NCBI GenBank assembly: GCA_028822935.1
Contig: JAPKCM010000024.1
Location: forward strand, 1 to 64,000
Length of the DNA: 64,000 bases
Origin: Akkermansiaceae bacterium
GTDB taxonomy: Bacteria > Verrucomicrobiota > Verrucomicrobiia > Verrucomicrobiales > Akkermansiaceae
Direction: 5' to 3'
Position numbers and translations under genes: made by a program. A model generated the notes under the pieces. It ran no database searches, was not told the origin of the DNA, and saw only the letters and a list, made by a program, of their open reading frames with translations. This document shows, in pieces, positions 1 to 7,531 of this stretch; within the stretch, counting starts at the first letter, position 1; every line of letters starts with the position of its first letter.

Positions 1-151
1 ATGCAAGGCCTGAACCTAACATTCAAAGTGGTCCTGAAATGGTGACCTGATCACCGGGCTATCTGGGTGCTCGGAAATTGCTTAATTTGGCTTAACCTGT
101 AACAACTTGATGGGTATCAAATTCCCAGGAGTAGATCCACTTCGATCCAGC

Positions 152-1063
152 ATGTTCAATCGACACACCATCTCATCATGGCTGATCGCAGCCACGCTCG
201 CTTCCTTGCCTTTATGTTCTCATGGCGAAACCGAACCCAGTCACCACTTTGCGAAAAACGATGGGGTGAAGATCCATTACGTTTCAGCGGGAGATGAAAA
301 TCCCGGCGCTCCGGTGATCATGATCCACGGATTTCCTGATTACTGGTATACATGGCGCAAACAGATCGCTGCCCTCTCGAAGACTCGACACGTGTTGGCG
401 ATCGACCTGCGCGGCTTCAACAAGAGCGACAAACCGAAGGGCGTCGACAACTACGCGATACCCTTACTGGTCGAAGATGTCGCCGCGGTGCTGAAACAGA
501 CCGGGAAAAAGAAAGCGGTCATCTGCGGCCATGACTGGGGCGGGATGATCGCGTGGACCTTCGCGATGACTCATCCCGAACTGACCGAGAAGCTCATCGT
601 CCTGAACCTCCCCCACCCGCACGGACTCACGCGGGAACTGGCCACCAACCCACAGCAGCAAAAAAACTCGGCCTATGCCCGTGAGTTTCAAAAACCAGGA
701 GCGCACAAAAAACTCACGGCGAAAGGGCTCGCATCCTGGGTCACCGACGCTGCGGCCAAGGAAAAGTATCTTGAGGCATTCAAGCGCTCGGATTTTGAAG
801 CGATGCTGAACCTCTACAAGAAAAACTATCCGCGCCCACCTTACGAACTGCCAAAGGAAGCCCCCAAGGTAAAGGTCGTCTGCCCGGTCCTTTTGATCCA
901 CGGCCTCGACGACAACGCACTCCTTGCAGGAGCCCTCAACGATACCTGGAACTGGATCGAGAGCGATCTCACCCTGGTGACAATCCCTGGAGCCGGGCAC
1001 TTCGTCCAACAAGATGCCGCCGATCTCGTGACGCGGTCGATGGCCTCCTGGCTCAATCGCTGA
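152..1063 (+). CDS. Secreted alpha/beta hydrolase, epoxide-hydrolase/dehalogenase-like
   Basis: This is a 303-residue alpha/beta-hydrolase-fold enzyme that probably acts in the periplasm. An N-terminal signal peptide is visible at about residues 1-25 (basic MFNRH, hydrophobic core, CSHG). The oxyanion motif HGFP is at 59-62. The nucleophile elbow GHDWGG at 126-131 carries Asp128 rather than Ser, which is typical of epoxide hydrolases and haloalkane dehalogenases. A likely acid is Asp253 or Asp254 and the catalytic His is His283 (GAGHF). An upstream TTG at 107 would add 15 residues ahead of the signal peptide, so the ATG at 152 is preferred. The substrate cannot be told from sequence. It stands alone, and its downstream neighbours are on the other strand. 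Confidence 0.85.
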   Translation: MFNRHTISSWLIAATLASLPLCSHGETEPSHHFAKNDGVKIHYVSAGDENPGAPVIMIHGFPDYWYTWRKQIAALSKTRHVLAIDLRGFNKSDKPKGVDNYAIPLLVEDVAAVLKQTGKKKAVICGHDWGGMIAWTFAMTHPELTEKLIVLNLPHPHGLTRELATNPQQQKNSAYAREFQKPGAHKKLTAKGLASWVTDAAAKEKYLEAFKRSDFEAMLNLYKKNYPRPPYELPKEAPKVKVVCPVLLIHGLDDNALLAGALNDTWNWIESDLTLVTIPGAGHFVQQDAADLVTRSMASWLNR

Positions 1064-1187
1064 ATCCAATCGATGCCATCATTCGTAGACGGCGGAAGAA
1101 CCCGGAACGGGCCTCGATGCGGAATCAATCCGCAATAATTTTGACAATCATAGCAATGCAGGCTCTTAACTTGACACGAATGCCCAG

Positions 1188-1325
1188 TCAGTTTCCCAAA
1201 GTGCTGCTTGCCCGAACCTTTAAAGCCCAATGTTCCTTGCCGTTTTCGTCAAGCAAGTCCGCGATGGCTGCGGGATCAGCCTTTGCCAAGGCGATGAGTC
1301 CGTCACGGGTCGGTCGTTGCACCAT
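1188..1325 (-). pseudogene. Possible remnant of an IS66-type transposase N-terminus
   Basis: A 45-codon open frame starts with about 24 residues (TRDGLIALAKADPAAIADL region) that resemble the opening of IS66-family transposases, which begin with a helix of this kind before their coiled coil. The next 20 codons do not continue the family and a stop follows. No inverted repeats or IS66 accessory genes are visible, so at most this is a fossil. The similarity is from memory and not from a search. Confidence 0.3.
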
Positions 1326-1410
1326 GATTCTACGTCGATCAAGTGGTTAAGCTTTTTTAAAGATCTGAGTAGTTACTAATTTTTCGCGTTCGCCGATACG
1401 GAAAAGAGTC

Positions 1411-1429
1411 AGGAGAGCATGGCACTCCT
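1411..1429 (-). terminator. Possible terminator of the pilus operon
   Basis: A short hairpin (AGGAG/CTCCT arms, with an inner GC/GC pair) lies about 30 bases beyond the stop of the last frame in the pilus operon. Read on the minus strand it is followed after a few bases by CTCTTTTCC. The stem is short, so the call is weak. Confidence 0.35.
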
Positions 1430-1458
1430 TCCCCTTTATGACTTAGTTGATTATTACC

Positions 1459-2118
1459 TTACTCCGGCTCGGTCACGGTATTCATCTCCAGGGCCACCGC
1501 AGTTTGCGCGAACAGGCGGCCATTAATGGATATCCTAGTCTGTATGGTGATCGAGGTCTTAGCGAGGAGGTTCTCTTCAAAGTGGGCGGTCGTTCCAATC
1601 GTGTTAGCGCCGGCGACCTGCCAGAAGATATTCTTGGCCTGGGCGCCTCCTGCGAGATGAATCGCGACACCGTTACCCACCGTGAAAGTCCCCGCGATCT
1701 CGAGGATCCAAACATCATTCGAGCAACCCGAGAACGTGACGTCCGTAGGCACGGTCACGCCGGAGCTCCATTTATAGATGCTAGGGGTGAGCGTCATTCC
1801 GCTGATATCTCCGGCAGCCAGCTCAATGAAATCGGGGTTTGGGCGTCCGGCGGCCTCGGTGTAAGCGGCTTCCATGTCGAGGACAGCCGAGCCGAGCTTG
1901 ACAGGACCAGTAATAATTCCAGCAGGGCCAGCAGCATCGACTGAGTAGATATTTCCAGTCACTTGGGGTTGCGTTATCGCAGTCATAGCGGCACCCGCGA
2001 TGGGGCTCTTCCCGATGTCTCCCGTAGTTGCTGAACTAGGAACATTGGTAATTCCTGATTTTAATAGAATTACAAGACCCCCGGCCGACCCGAGGTTGAC
2101 CAGCGCTGGTCCTGCTCG
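1459..2118 (-). pseudogene. DUF3494 ice-binding-protein-like domain without a start codon or signal
   Basis: The open frame encodes about 219 residues that match the whole DUF3494 (PF11999) ice-binding fold. It starts with ALVNLGSAGGLVILLKSGI and continues through TTGDIG, a GDISGMTLTPSIYKW-like segment, GGAQAKNIFWQVAG and a closing INGRLFAQTAV. The first ATG, at 1986, would remove about 44 residues of the domain. Upstream there is only a possible CTG at 2103, preceded by AGCAGGA, and then an in-frame TAA at 2119-2121. No signal peptide is present, although family members are normally exported. The frame begins 6 bases after the PilX-like stop and points the same way. It may have been the C-terminal part of a pilin-like fusion, be translated from CTG by coupling, or be a 5'-truncated pseudogene. 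The domain call is firm; the gene model is not. Confidence 0.7.
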
Positions 2119-2123
2119 TTACT

Positions 2124-2510
2124 TTACGGGCTCAATGGCATCGGAACGCGAGCCCGCGCCTCCTGCGCTGTCCCGGCATCCACGATGGCCGTCGCCCAGA
2201 AGGTGTCGACGATCCGAATAACCTCAATCTCTTCTCCGCCTTGGAGGCTTAAAGTGTGTTGATATCCGTCGAGCCACCCTTCGCTGCCGTGGATGTGCTG
2301 GGCATAGCGTAATCCTGATTCGGCCAGATAGTAGGCTCGGGATCCTGCATTAAAGCTGAGGGAGCTGTGGTCCGAACTCTGGGTCAACGAGATCACTGAT
2401 ACCCCCAAAACGGCCATGATTAGCATCACTGCGATCACGCTGAGCAAGACCGCGCCCTTCCGAAGGGAATTGACGGGGCGGATTGGAGTCGCTTTTTGGG
2501 GAGTCATCAT
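2124..2510 (-). CDS. PilX-like minor pilin/assembly protein
   Basis: The product is about 128 residues. It has a basic N-terminus (LRKG) and then a single hydrophobic helix (AVLLSVIAVMLIMAVLGVSVI, about 20-41), as in PilX/PilX_N proteins that start RGAVLL. The conserved stretch AYYLAESGLRYAQ, typical of PilX-type proteins, follows. The canonical GFTLIE prepilin site is absent. The open frame reaches up to 2567, but ATG codons at 2510 and 2507 give a normal short leader. It lies after three pseudopilin genes and just before the ice-binding-like frame, so it is probably a minor component of the same pilus. Confidence 0.7.
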   Translation of the reverse strand: MMTPQKATPIRPVNSLRKGAVLLSVIAVMLIMAVLGVSVISLTQSSDHSSLSFNAGSRAYYLAESGLRYAQHIHGSEGWLDGYQHTLSLQGGEEIEVIRIVDTFWATAIVDAGTAQEARARVPMPLSP

Positions 2511-2626
2511 CTGGTTCTTCGGTTGGGGGGGGGACTTAATAGACACGACCGCCACTTCGGGTCGCAAAACAGCTCACCTCAATTCCCATCCTCGATTGGG
2601 CTGAGCGGGGTAACGCTTGCTCTTCC

Positions 2627-3091
2627 TTACTGATCATAGCGGGGATGGATCATCGTGGTGTTTGAGACTCCATCACTGCGCGTAGATCGTAAGGTGATGG
2701 TGATGGTGTCGGCTGTGGAGGAGACCGCAAAAACGCTGACATTATCCAACAGCGCGGCACCCTGCAAAGTCAGGCTGGAGCCGGAGGTGCCATTCCAGGT
2801 AGCGGTCTCCGCTTCGCCAAGCCGATCGGGATGGCTAGAGGTCCACTGAACAGTCCGACCATCGGTGACCCCCACGGTGCCAGCGTCCGCGAAGGTCAGT
2901 TCCTTGACTAAACGATTCATGGCGACCTGGATTTTCTGGGAGTCCTCGGCAGCGTCCTTATTGCTGATGAAGACCTTAGTGGACGTCACAAGCAACATGG
3001 CGGTAAATACGAGTGCAATCCCGCTCAGGGCCAGGACCGCGATAACCTCGATAAGGGTAAAGCCGGCCCGATTCTGGCAATGGGTCTTCAT
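2627..3091 (-). CDS. Type II/IV pseudopilin (PilW/MshO-like)
   Basis: A 154-residue prepilin-like protein. The cleavage site is G10/F11 in RAGFTLIEV, with Glu at mature position 5, followed by the usual hydrophobic helix. The C-terminal region is a variable globular domain. The ATG at 3091 was chosen because it gives a 10-residue leader and sits 4 bases after the preceding stop; a longer in-frame extension upstream overlaps the previous gene. Position and size suggest a minor pilin of the PilW/MshO class, but the exact class is inferred from order rather than sequence. Confidence 0.75.
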   Translation of the reverse strand: MKTHCQNRAGFTLIEVIAVLALSGIALVFTAMLLVTSTKVFISNKDAAEDSQKIQVAMNRLVKELTFADAGTVGVTDGRTVQWTSSHPDRLGEAETATWNGTSGSSLTLQGAALLDNVSVFAVSSTADTITITLRSTRSDGVSNTTMIHPRYDQ

Positions 3092-3095
3092 GACA

Positions 3096-3536
3096 TTACG
3101 GAATAGGGAAAAAATAGGTGGTGAGACGTTCACCCTGGCTGTTGCCCAAGGTGACCCGCAGGATGTTTTCAGTTCCCGGAGGGGGGATGGATTCGGCCCC
3201 ATTGACATCGAAATCGACCCAGCTTTTGTCGAGAAGGAGATAAGTCGGAGGATCAGCGGCAGCGGCAGTGTCGATCGCGGCGGATAAGGCAGGCAGGTCG
3301 TTGGGGTAAACGGTGCGGTAAAGATGCCACACCGCATCCATTTCCGTCCGCAGATTATTGGTTTCCGGCATGCGCAACAACGCGCTTCTGCTCCCTTGCA
3401 GGCCGGAAGCGATCAGAGGCAGCAAAAAGGCCATCAAAACCGCCGATAGCGAAAGAGTGGCGATTACCTCGATGAGGGTAAAGCCGCTCGGGCTGCGAAA
3501 GAGCGCTGGCCGAGATTTGTGAGACCTCGACTTCAT
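3096..3536 (-). CDS. Type II/IV pseudopilin
   Basis: A 146-residue pseudopilin with a leader ending in PSG and the mature start FTLIEVIATL (cleavage G18/F19). The hydrophobic helix runs to about residue 45. The ATG overlaps the upstream gene's stop as ATGA (3533-3536), which strongly supports this start and translational coupling. The globular part contains an ENILRVTLGN strand pattern but no assignable domain. It is likely a minor pilin that primes or decorates the fibre (MshO/PulJ-type position). Confidence 0.75.
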   Translation of the reverse strand: MKSRSHKSRPALFRSPSGFTLIEVIATLSLSAVLMAFLLPLIASGLQGSRSALLRMPETNNLRTEMDAVWHLYRTVYPNDLPALSAAIDTAAAADPPTYLLLDKSWVDFDVNGAESIPPPGTENILRVTLGNSQGERLTTYFFPIP

Positions 3537-4054
3537 TGGATTAATCCGGTTCCCGCTAGAATGGTGATGCTCTGGTTTCGTGCTCCGCCGGTCAGGATGA
3601 TCGTTTGATCTGCGCCAAGGAGAGCTCCCGCATCGCTCAAGGGCCTTCCCCATGAATCAAAACGAATGACGGTCCCTGAGGGCGTCGTTACACCCTCGGT
3701 CAGGGTGCCTTCCATCGCGCCGGTGCCGGGAATGATTCCCGGCGTGAAGCCAGCGCCGGGAATGACCACGGGACCGATCTGGTAAGTTGTGGTGTCGGTG
3801 AAGACCAAGCGCCACTGATAGGTATCGGCTTGAGCCCGGATCTGGGCGTAGCGCAAATGGGAACTCAGTCGATCGGCTTCCGTCGCCAAAGTGACATTGG
3901 AGCCAGGTAAAACGCTCACAACTCCCCCGCCCAAAATCCCGAGCAGAACCAAAGTGGCCACGGCTTCGACCAAGGTAAAGCCACTGCGGAACCGCGCGGG
4001 AGACTGCTTGAGATGAGTCACTTTTGGGGGGATCTCTTTGGAGCTATGTTCCAA
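3533..4054 (-). CDS. Type II/IV pseudopilin (GspH/MshC-like)
   Basis: A 173-residue prepilin with leader cleavage at G25/F26 (SGFTLVEAV) and a hydrophobic segment LVLLGILGGGVVSVL. The region after the helix (ATEADRLSSHLRYAQIRAQ) resembles GspH/FimT/MshC pseudopilins, where this helix is followed by beta strands. The stop overlaps the next gene by four bases. The major pilin gene lies 65 bases upstream. A role as minor pilin is inferred. Confidence 0.75.
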   Translation of the reverse strand: MEHSSKEIPPKVTHLKQSPARFRSGFTLVEAVATLVLLGILGGGVVSVLPGSNVTLATEADRLSSHLRYAQIRAQADTYQWRLVFTDTTTYQIGPVVIPGAGFTPGIIPGTGAMEGTLTEGVTTPSGTVIRFDSWGRPLSDAGALLGADQTIILTGGARNQSITILAGTGLIQ

Positions 4055-4119
4055 GTTTCAGACCGAGTTCACGGGATGGTTTTCCGGAATGAACTCGGCC
4101 CGTAATTATTCTTAGATTA

Positions 4120-4548
4120 CTATCTCGCCCAGGTCGCTGGCGCAGTTGAGGTCGATACTGTTCGCGTCAGAGAGAGCGCATTAGGGCTGGGATAATCTTG
4201 GAACGTCAAGGTTCCTGCTGTAGTATTACTAACAGTCAGAACGTAATCAGTCCCCGAACCCTGGTTAAGGTCACTGCCGACAGCAGTTTGGATCAAGGCC
4301 TCACTGGAGGCAGTGTAGCCAGCCGTCGCGAGCATCTGTTGGCCCCAAGCAAGAGCTTCGCGGCCGTTCAATTCGGCGATTCCCGCGTCAAGCGCTCGGT
4401 CCTTTGCGTTATCAGCCATGTCGATATACTTTGGCACTGCGATAGCAGCGAGGATGCCGAGCAGGACGAGGACGGCGATGACCTCGATCAAGGTGAAACC
4501 ACTTTTCCTTTTTTTTGCTTGGGTTGCTTGTCTTCTATTTATTTTCAT
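4120..4548 (-). CDS. Major type IV pilin (PilA/MshA-like)
   Basis: A 142-residue prepilin with a short basic leader (KINRRQATQAKKRKSG), cleavage at G17/F18, and the classical N-terminal helix FTLIEVIAVLVLLGILAAIAVPKY. Glu at mature position 5 and the Pro kink are both present. The rest is a small globular domain without a Cys pair. It follows the retraction ATPase gene after a 500-base AT-rich gap, so it probably has its own promoter and is the structural subunit, as expected for the most abundant pilin of the operon. Confidence 0.85.
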   Translation of the reverse strand: MKINRRQATQAKKRKSGFTLIEVIAVLVLLGILAAIAVPKYIDMADNAKDRALDAGIAELNGREALAWGQQMLATAGYTASSEALIQTAVGSDLNQGSGTDYVLTVSNTTAGTLTFQDYPSPNALSLTRTVSTSTAPATWAR

Positions 4549-5046
4549 TGTTTTTCTTGTGATTGCTTTGTCGAAACAGGCTCTACTATCGACGGTGAGT
4601 TGATTTTACTTCTGAGATTGAGCGCTTTAACGCCCCGTTGAGAGGAGTGACGGGGCCGGCCGCAACTTGGTTACAAAATGAGATAGTTTTTACGAGGTCC
4701 ACGATGGACAGAGGAGAAAGAGGAGAAAGAGGAGAAAGAGAATATCTAGAACACCTTTATAAATATTGGACTTTATCATAAATGTCAATAAGTATTTTTA
4801 AAACTAAAATAATAAGATCCTATATACCTCTTTCCTTTCTTTTTAATCAGTTTTTCACTTTTAGGCGCGCATTTATTGGGCATAAAAATACCTCTTCTTT
4901 ACTTTTTTAAAAAAACCTTGAGATACCAACGTAATTCAAAAGCAACTAGAGGCCATAAAAGGCCAATTTTCAGACACGGCAAAGTGACATGTCATGAGGC
5001 ACCACACACTCTCATTAGAGTGATCTGCGGTAGTGGTGGCAGTTCA
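4549..5046. promoter_or_regulatory. AT-rich gap between pilT and the pilin gene
   Basis: This 500-base stretch has no convincing gene. It is clearly AT-rich (especially about 4740-4960) compared with the GC-rich genes around it, and it carries the tandem repeat described separately. A perfect 10-bp palindrome TGACATGTCA lies at 4985-4994 and a hairpin (CACTCT/AGAGTG, loop CATT) at 5007-5022, just beyond the pilT stop. It most likely holds the pilT transcript end and the pilin promoter, but no promoter could be placed with confidence. Confidence 0.45.
4711..4740. repeat. Tandem 9-base repeat, three copies plus a partial
   Basis: The unit GAGGAGAAA is repeated three times without mismatch and followed by GAG. 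It lies about 165 bases upstream of the pilin ATG, in its untranslated region. Short tandem repeats upstream of surface-structure genes can vary in copy number, but nothing here shows that it does. Confidence 0.85.
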
Positions 5047-6192
5047 TCAACTTAGCTCGTCGTACTCCTCCGTGTCTTGGAGCTTAGCGAGAGCAAGACC
5101 AGGAACCGTGTAGGAAAAGGTCCGGCTCGCGAGGTAATCCTGCAGCATGGTTGGACGGTTGGCGACGCCCTCGGCGTCTTCCAAGGTAATGAGGTTCTGT
5201 CGGACTTTGGCGGCGAGGGAGAGCTCGAGGGGACACATCCCAGCCTGAAGGCCTCCGGTGAGCGAATTGTAAAGTTGGTGCGTATTGCCTTCCCGGATCA
5301 TTGTCCGCACGGCGGGGGTCGCTAGCAGGATCTCGCGGGCCGCGATCCGACCGCTTCCGGATGCACGAGGGAGCAATACCTGGGTGACGATGCCTTGGAG
5401 AACTGACGCCAGTTGGGCGCGCACCAAGGCCTGCTGAGCCGGGGGGAAAACGTCGATAATGCGGTCGACCGTCTGTGAGGTGTCGCTCGTGTGCAAGGTG
5501 GAAAAGACGAGATGCCCTGTCTCGCTAGCGGTCAGGGCGAGCTGGATGGTCTCGAGGTCCCGCATTTCACCCACGAGGATGACGTCTGGGTCTTCGCGGA
5601 GAGCTGACTTGAGCGCGGGCCCGAAACCGTGCGTGTGAATGCCCAGTTCACGCTGGGTGATGCAGGCCTGCTTTTCCGTATAAGTATATTCGATCGGATC
5701 CTCTACCGTCAGGATATGCTTCGGGCTACGATTGTTGATTAGGTCGACCAAGCAAGCAAGCGTCGTCGATTTTCCAGTCCCGGTCGCCCCGGTGAAGAGG
5801 ACCAAACCGCGTGGGATCTTGGAGAACTTGAAAATCGATTCCTCCATGGTGAGCTCCTCGGGGGAAGGAATGGTGTCGGGAATAAGGCGGAAAACAGCGG
5901 CGAGCCCCCGTTGCTGCCGGTGGATGTTGATGCGGAAACGTGTGAGCCCCTGGGGCAGATCGAGCGCGTAGCTGATATCGATCTCGAGGGCTTGATTGAG
6001 CACCTCGATCTGATTCGGGCTCAGCATGCCGAGTATGGTAGCCTCGCACTCCTCGGCACTGAGTGGCGGATATTCTTCGCGCAGGGGGAGCAGTGCACCG
6101 TCGATTCGAAATGCGGGGCTTCGATCAGGGGCCAAGTGTACGTCCGAGGCTCGTCGCGTCACAGCGAGGCCCATCAGGTTAGGCAAATTCAT
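5047..6192 (-). CDS. pilT: Type IV pilus retraction ATPase PilT
   Basis: A 381-residue hexameric secretion/twitching ATPase that powers pilus retraction from the cytoplasmic side. Visible features are the N-terminal PAS-like region with ASDVHLAP, Walker A GATGTGKST (135-143), the Asp box, Walker B DPDVILVGEMRD (201-212), and the His box GHLVFSTLHT (226-235). An AVRTMIREG stretch corresponds to the PilT AIRNLIRE motif. It lacks the Zn Cys motif and N-terminal MshEN domain of the PilB-type ATPase in the same operon. It lies 28 bases after pilC. PilU is the alternative; the AIRNLIRE-like motif favours PilT. Confidence 0.88.
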   Translation of the reverse strand: MNLPNLMGLAVTRRASDVHLAPDRSPAFRIDGALLPLREEYPPLSAEECEATILGMLSPNQIEVLNQALEIDISYALDLPQGLTRFRINIHRQQRGLAAVFRLIPDTIPSPEELTMEESIFKFSKIPRGLVLFTGATGTGKSTTLACLVDLINNRSPKHILTVEDPIEYTYTEKQACITQRELGIHTHGFGPALKSALREDPDVILVGEMRDLETIQLALTASETGHLVFSTLHTSDTSQTVDRIIDVFPPAQQALVRAQLASVLQGIVTQVLLPRASGSGRIAAREILLATPAVRTMIREGNTHQLYNSLTGGLQAGMCPLELSLAAKVRQNLITLEDAEGVANRPTMLQDYLASRTFSYTVPGLALAKLQDTEEYDELS

Positions 6193-6220
6193 GGTGTCGG
6201 TGGGTCAGTTATTTACGCGT

Positions 6221-7447
6221 TTATTTTTTACCCGTCATCTGGGTCAGTTCCCACATCGGCATGTAAATGGCCAAAGCGAAGAAACCGACGACGACGGTGA
6301 GGGAAATGATCAGTAAGGGTCCGATGGCATCCGTCATCTTCTTGATGGTGTAACTGATCTCCACGTCGTAATGCTCGGAGACATGTCGAAGCATCTCGTC
6401 GAGGCGACCAGATTCCTCGCCAATCTTGACCATATTGACCAACATGGGGGGAAAGTAACTGGACGAGCTGAGTGGACCGGCAATGCCGTGGCCTTCTTCC
6501 AGCAACTCACGGACCTTGACAAATTCGGCGGAGATGGCGGCATTGCCGACGGTCTCCGTCAGGATTCGCAGCGAGTCGAGAACAAGAACACCGCTCGACT
6601 GAAGGATCGCAAAAATGCTGGCAAAACGGGACATCGCCGCCTTGACCAAGACAGGCCCGATCAGCGGTATGGCCAGTAGACTACGATCGCGGATCAAGCG
6701 TCCGGGATCCGTCCGGTTAAAGTAGCGATGAAACAGCAGGCCGCTAACGATCGTTCCGAGAGCGATCCATATCCCGTAGCCCGTGAGAATTTCACTCATC
6801 GTGATACACATGCGTGTCGGCAGAGGCAAATCGAGTCCTTGTTTATCGAAGAAGGAAACAAATCGAGGGATAACGAAGCCGACCATGACGAGGAAAGCGA
6901 CCCCGAGAACGCCGACGACGATGAACGGATAGCGCATCGCGGTTTTGATTTCAGCCTTAACTTGAGCCTCGTGCTCGATCAGGTAGAGCAGTCGATCGAG
7001 AACTTCCGGAAGCGTCCCGCTCGCCTCCCCTGCCTCGATCATGCTGCAAAAAAGGGGCGAAAAAACTTTTGAGTGCCTTCCTGCTGCGGCTGAAAGGCTG
7101 GAACCGGCTTCGATATCGTCTCGGATGATACCTGCCAGCCGGCGGAGTCGAGGCTGCACCGTCTGATCCTTGAGGATCGCGAACGCTTGCGTCATCGGAA
7201 TACCGACACGCACCATGGTGACGAGTTGTTTGGTAAAGACGATCAGGTCCGAGGCCGGCACTGGCAAATAGTGAGTCTGTAAGCGAGAGAAGACGCTACC
7301 GGGACTGCTACCAACACGCACCAGATCGATTGGGACGAGATTCAAATCAATAATTTGGCCCATCGCATCATCGAGCGTGTCGGCAGTGAGCCTGCCCTTA
7401 TGCATTTCCCCAGTGTGATCGGATGCTTGGTAACTAAAAACAGCCAT
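6221..7447 (-). CDS. pilC: Type IV pilus/type II secretion inner-membrane platform protein PilC/GspF
   Basis: A 408-residue polytopic membrane protein with the two T2SF repeats (about 69-191 and 271-394). Each contains a G(E/I)xSGxLxEvL-like motif: GEASGTLPEVL at 139-149 and GEESGRLDEML at 343-353. Transmembrane segments lie at about 175-195, 223-240 and 377-397. In the family it is the platform that couples the ATPases to pilin assembly. It sits between the assembly ATPase and the retraction ATPase, the usual order in MSHA/T4P loci. Confidence 0.88.
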   Translation of the reverse strand: MAVFSYQASDHTGEMHKGRLTADTLDDAMGQIIDLNLVPIDLVRVGSSPGSVFSRLQTHYLPVPASDLIVFTKQLVTMVRVGIPMTQAFAILKDQTVQPRLRRLAGIIRDDIEAGSSLSAAAGRHSKVFSPLFCSMIEAGEASGTLPEVLDRLLYLIEHEAQVKAEIKTAMRYPFIVVGVLGVAFLVMVGFVIPRFVSFFDKQGLDLPLPTRMCITMSEILTGYGIWIALGTIVSGLLFHRYFNRTDPGRLIRDRSLLAIPLIGPVLVKAAMSRFASIFAILQSSGVLVLDSLRILTETVGNAAISAEFVKVRELLEEGHGIAGPLSSSSYFPPMLVNMVKIGEESGRLDEMLRHVSEHYDVEISYTIKKMTDAIGPLLIISLTVVVGFFALAIYMPMWELTQMTGKK

Positions 7448-7531
7448 GGTAAAATATTGCCTTCGTTGGAATGATCACTTGTGAGTGGAGGGATGGGCGA
7501 TGGGTTAGGTGCCCGTATGAATTGTCGATTT

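Noticed and set aside
1117-1350. 77-codon plus-strand frame
   Set aside because: It is the complement of the IS66-like remnant and shows no protein-like features.
4985-4994. Palindrome TGACATGTCA as an operator
   Set aside because: A 10-bp palindrome alone does not support a regulator site; no second copy was seen near the pilin start.
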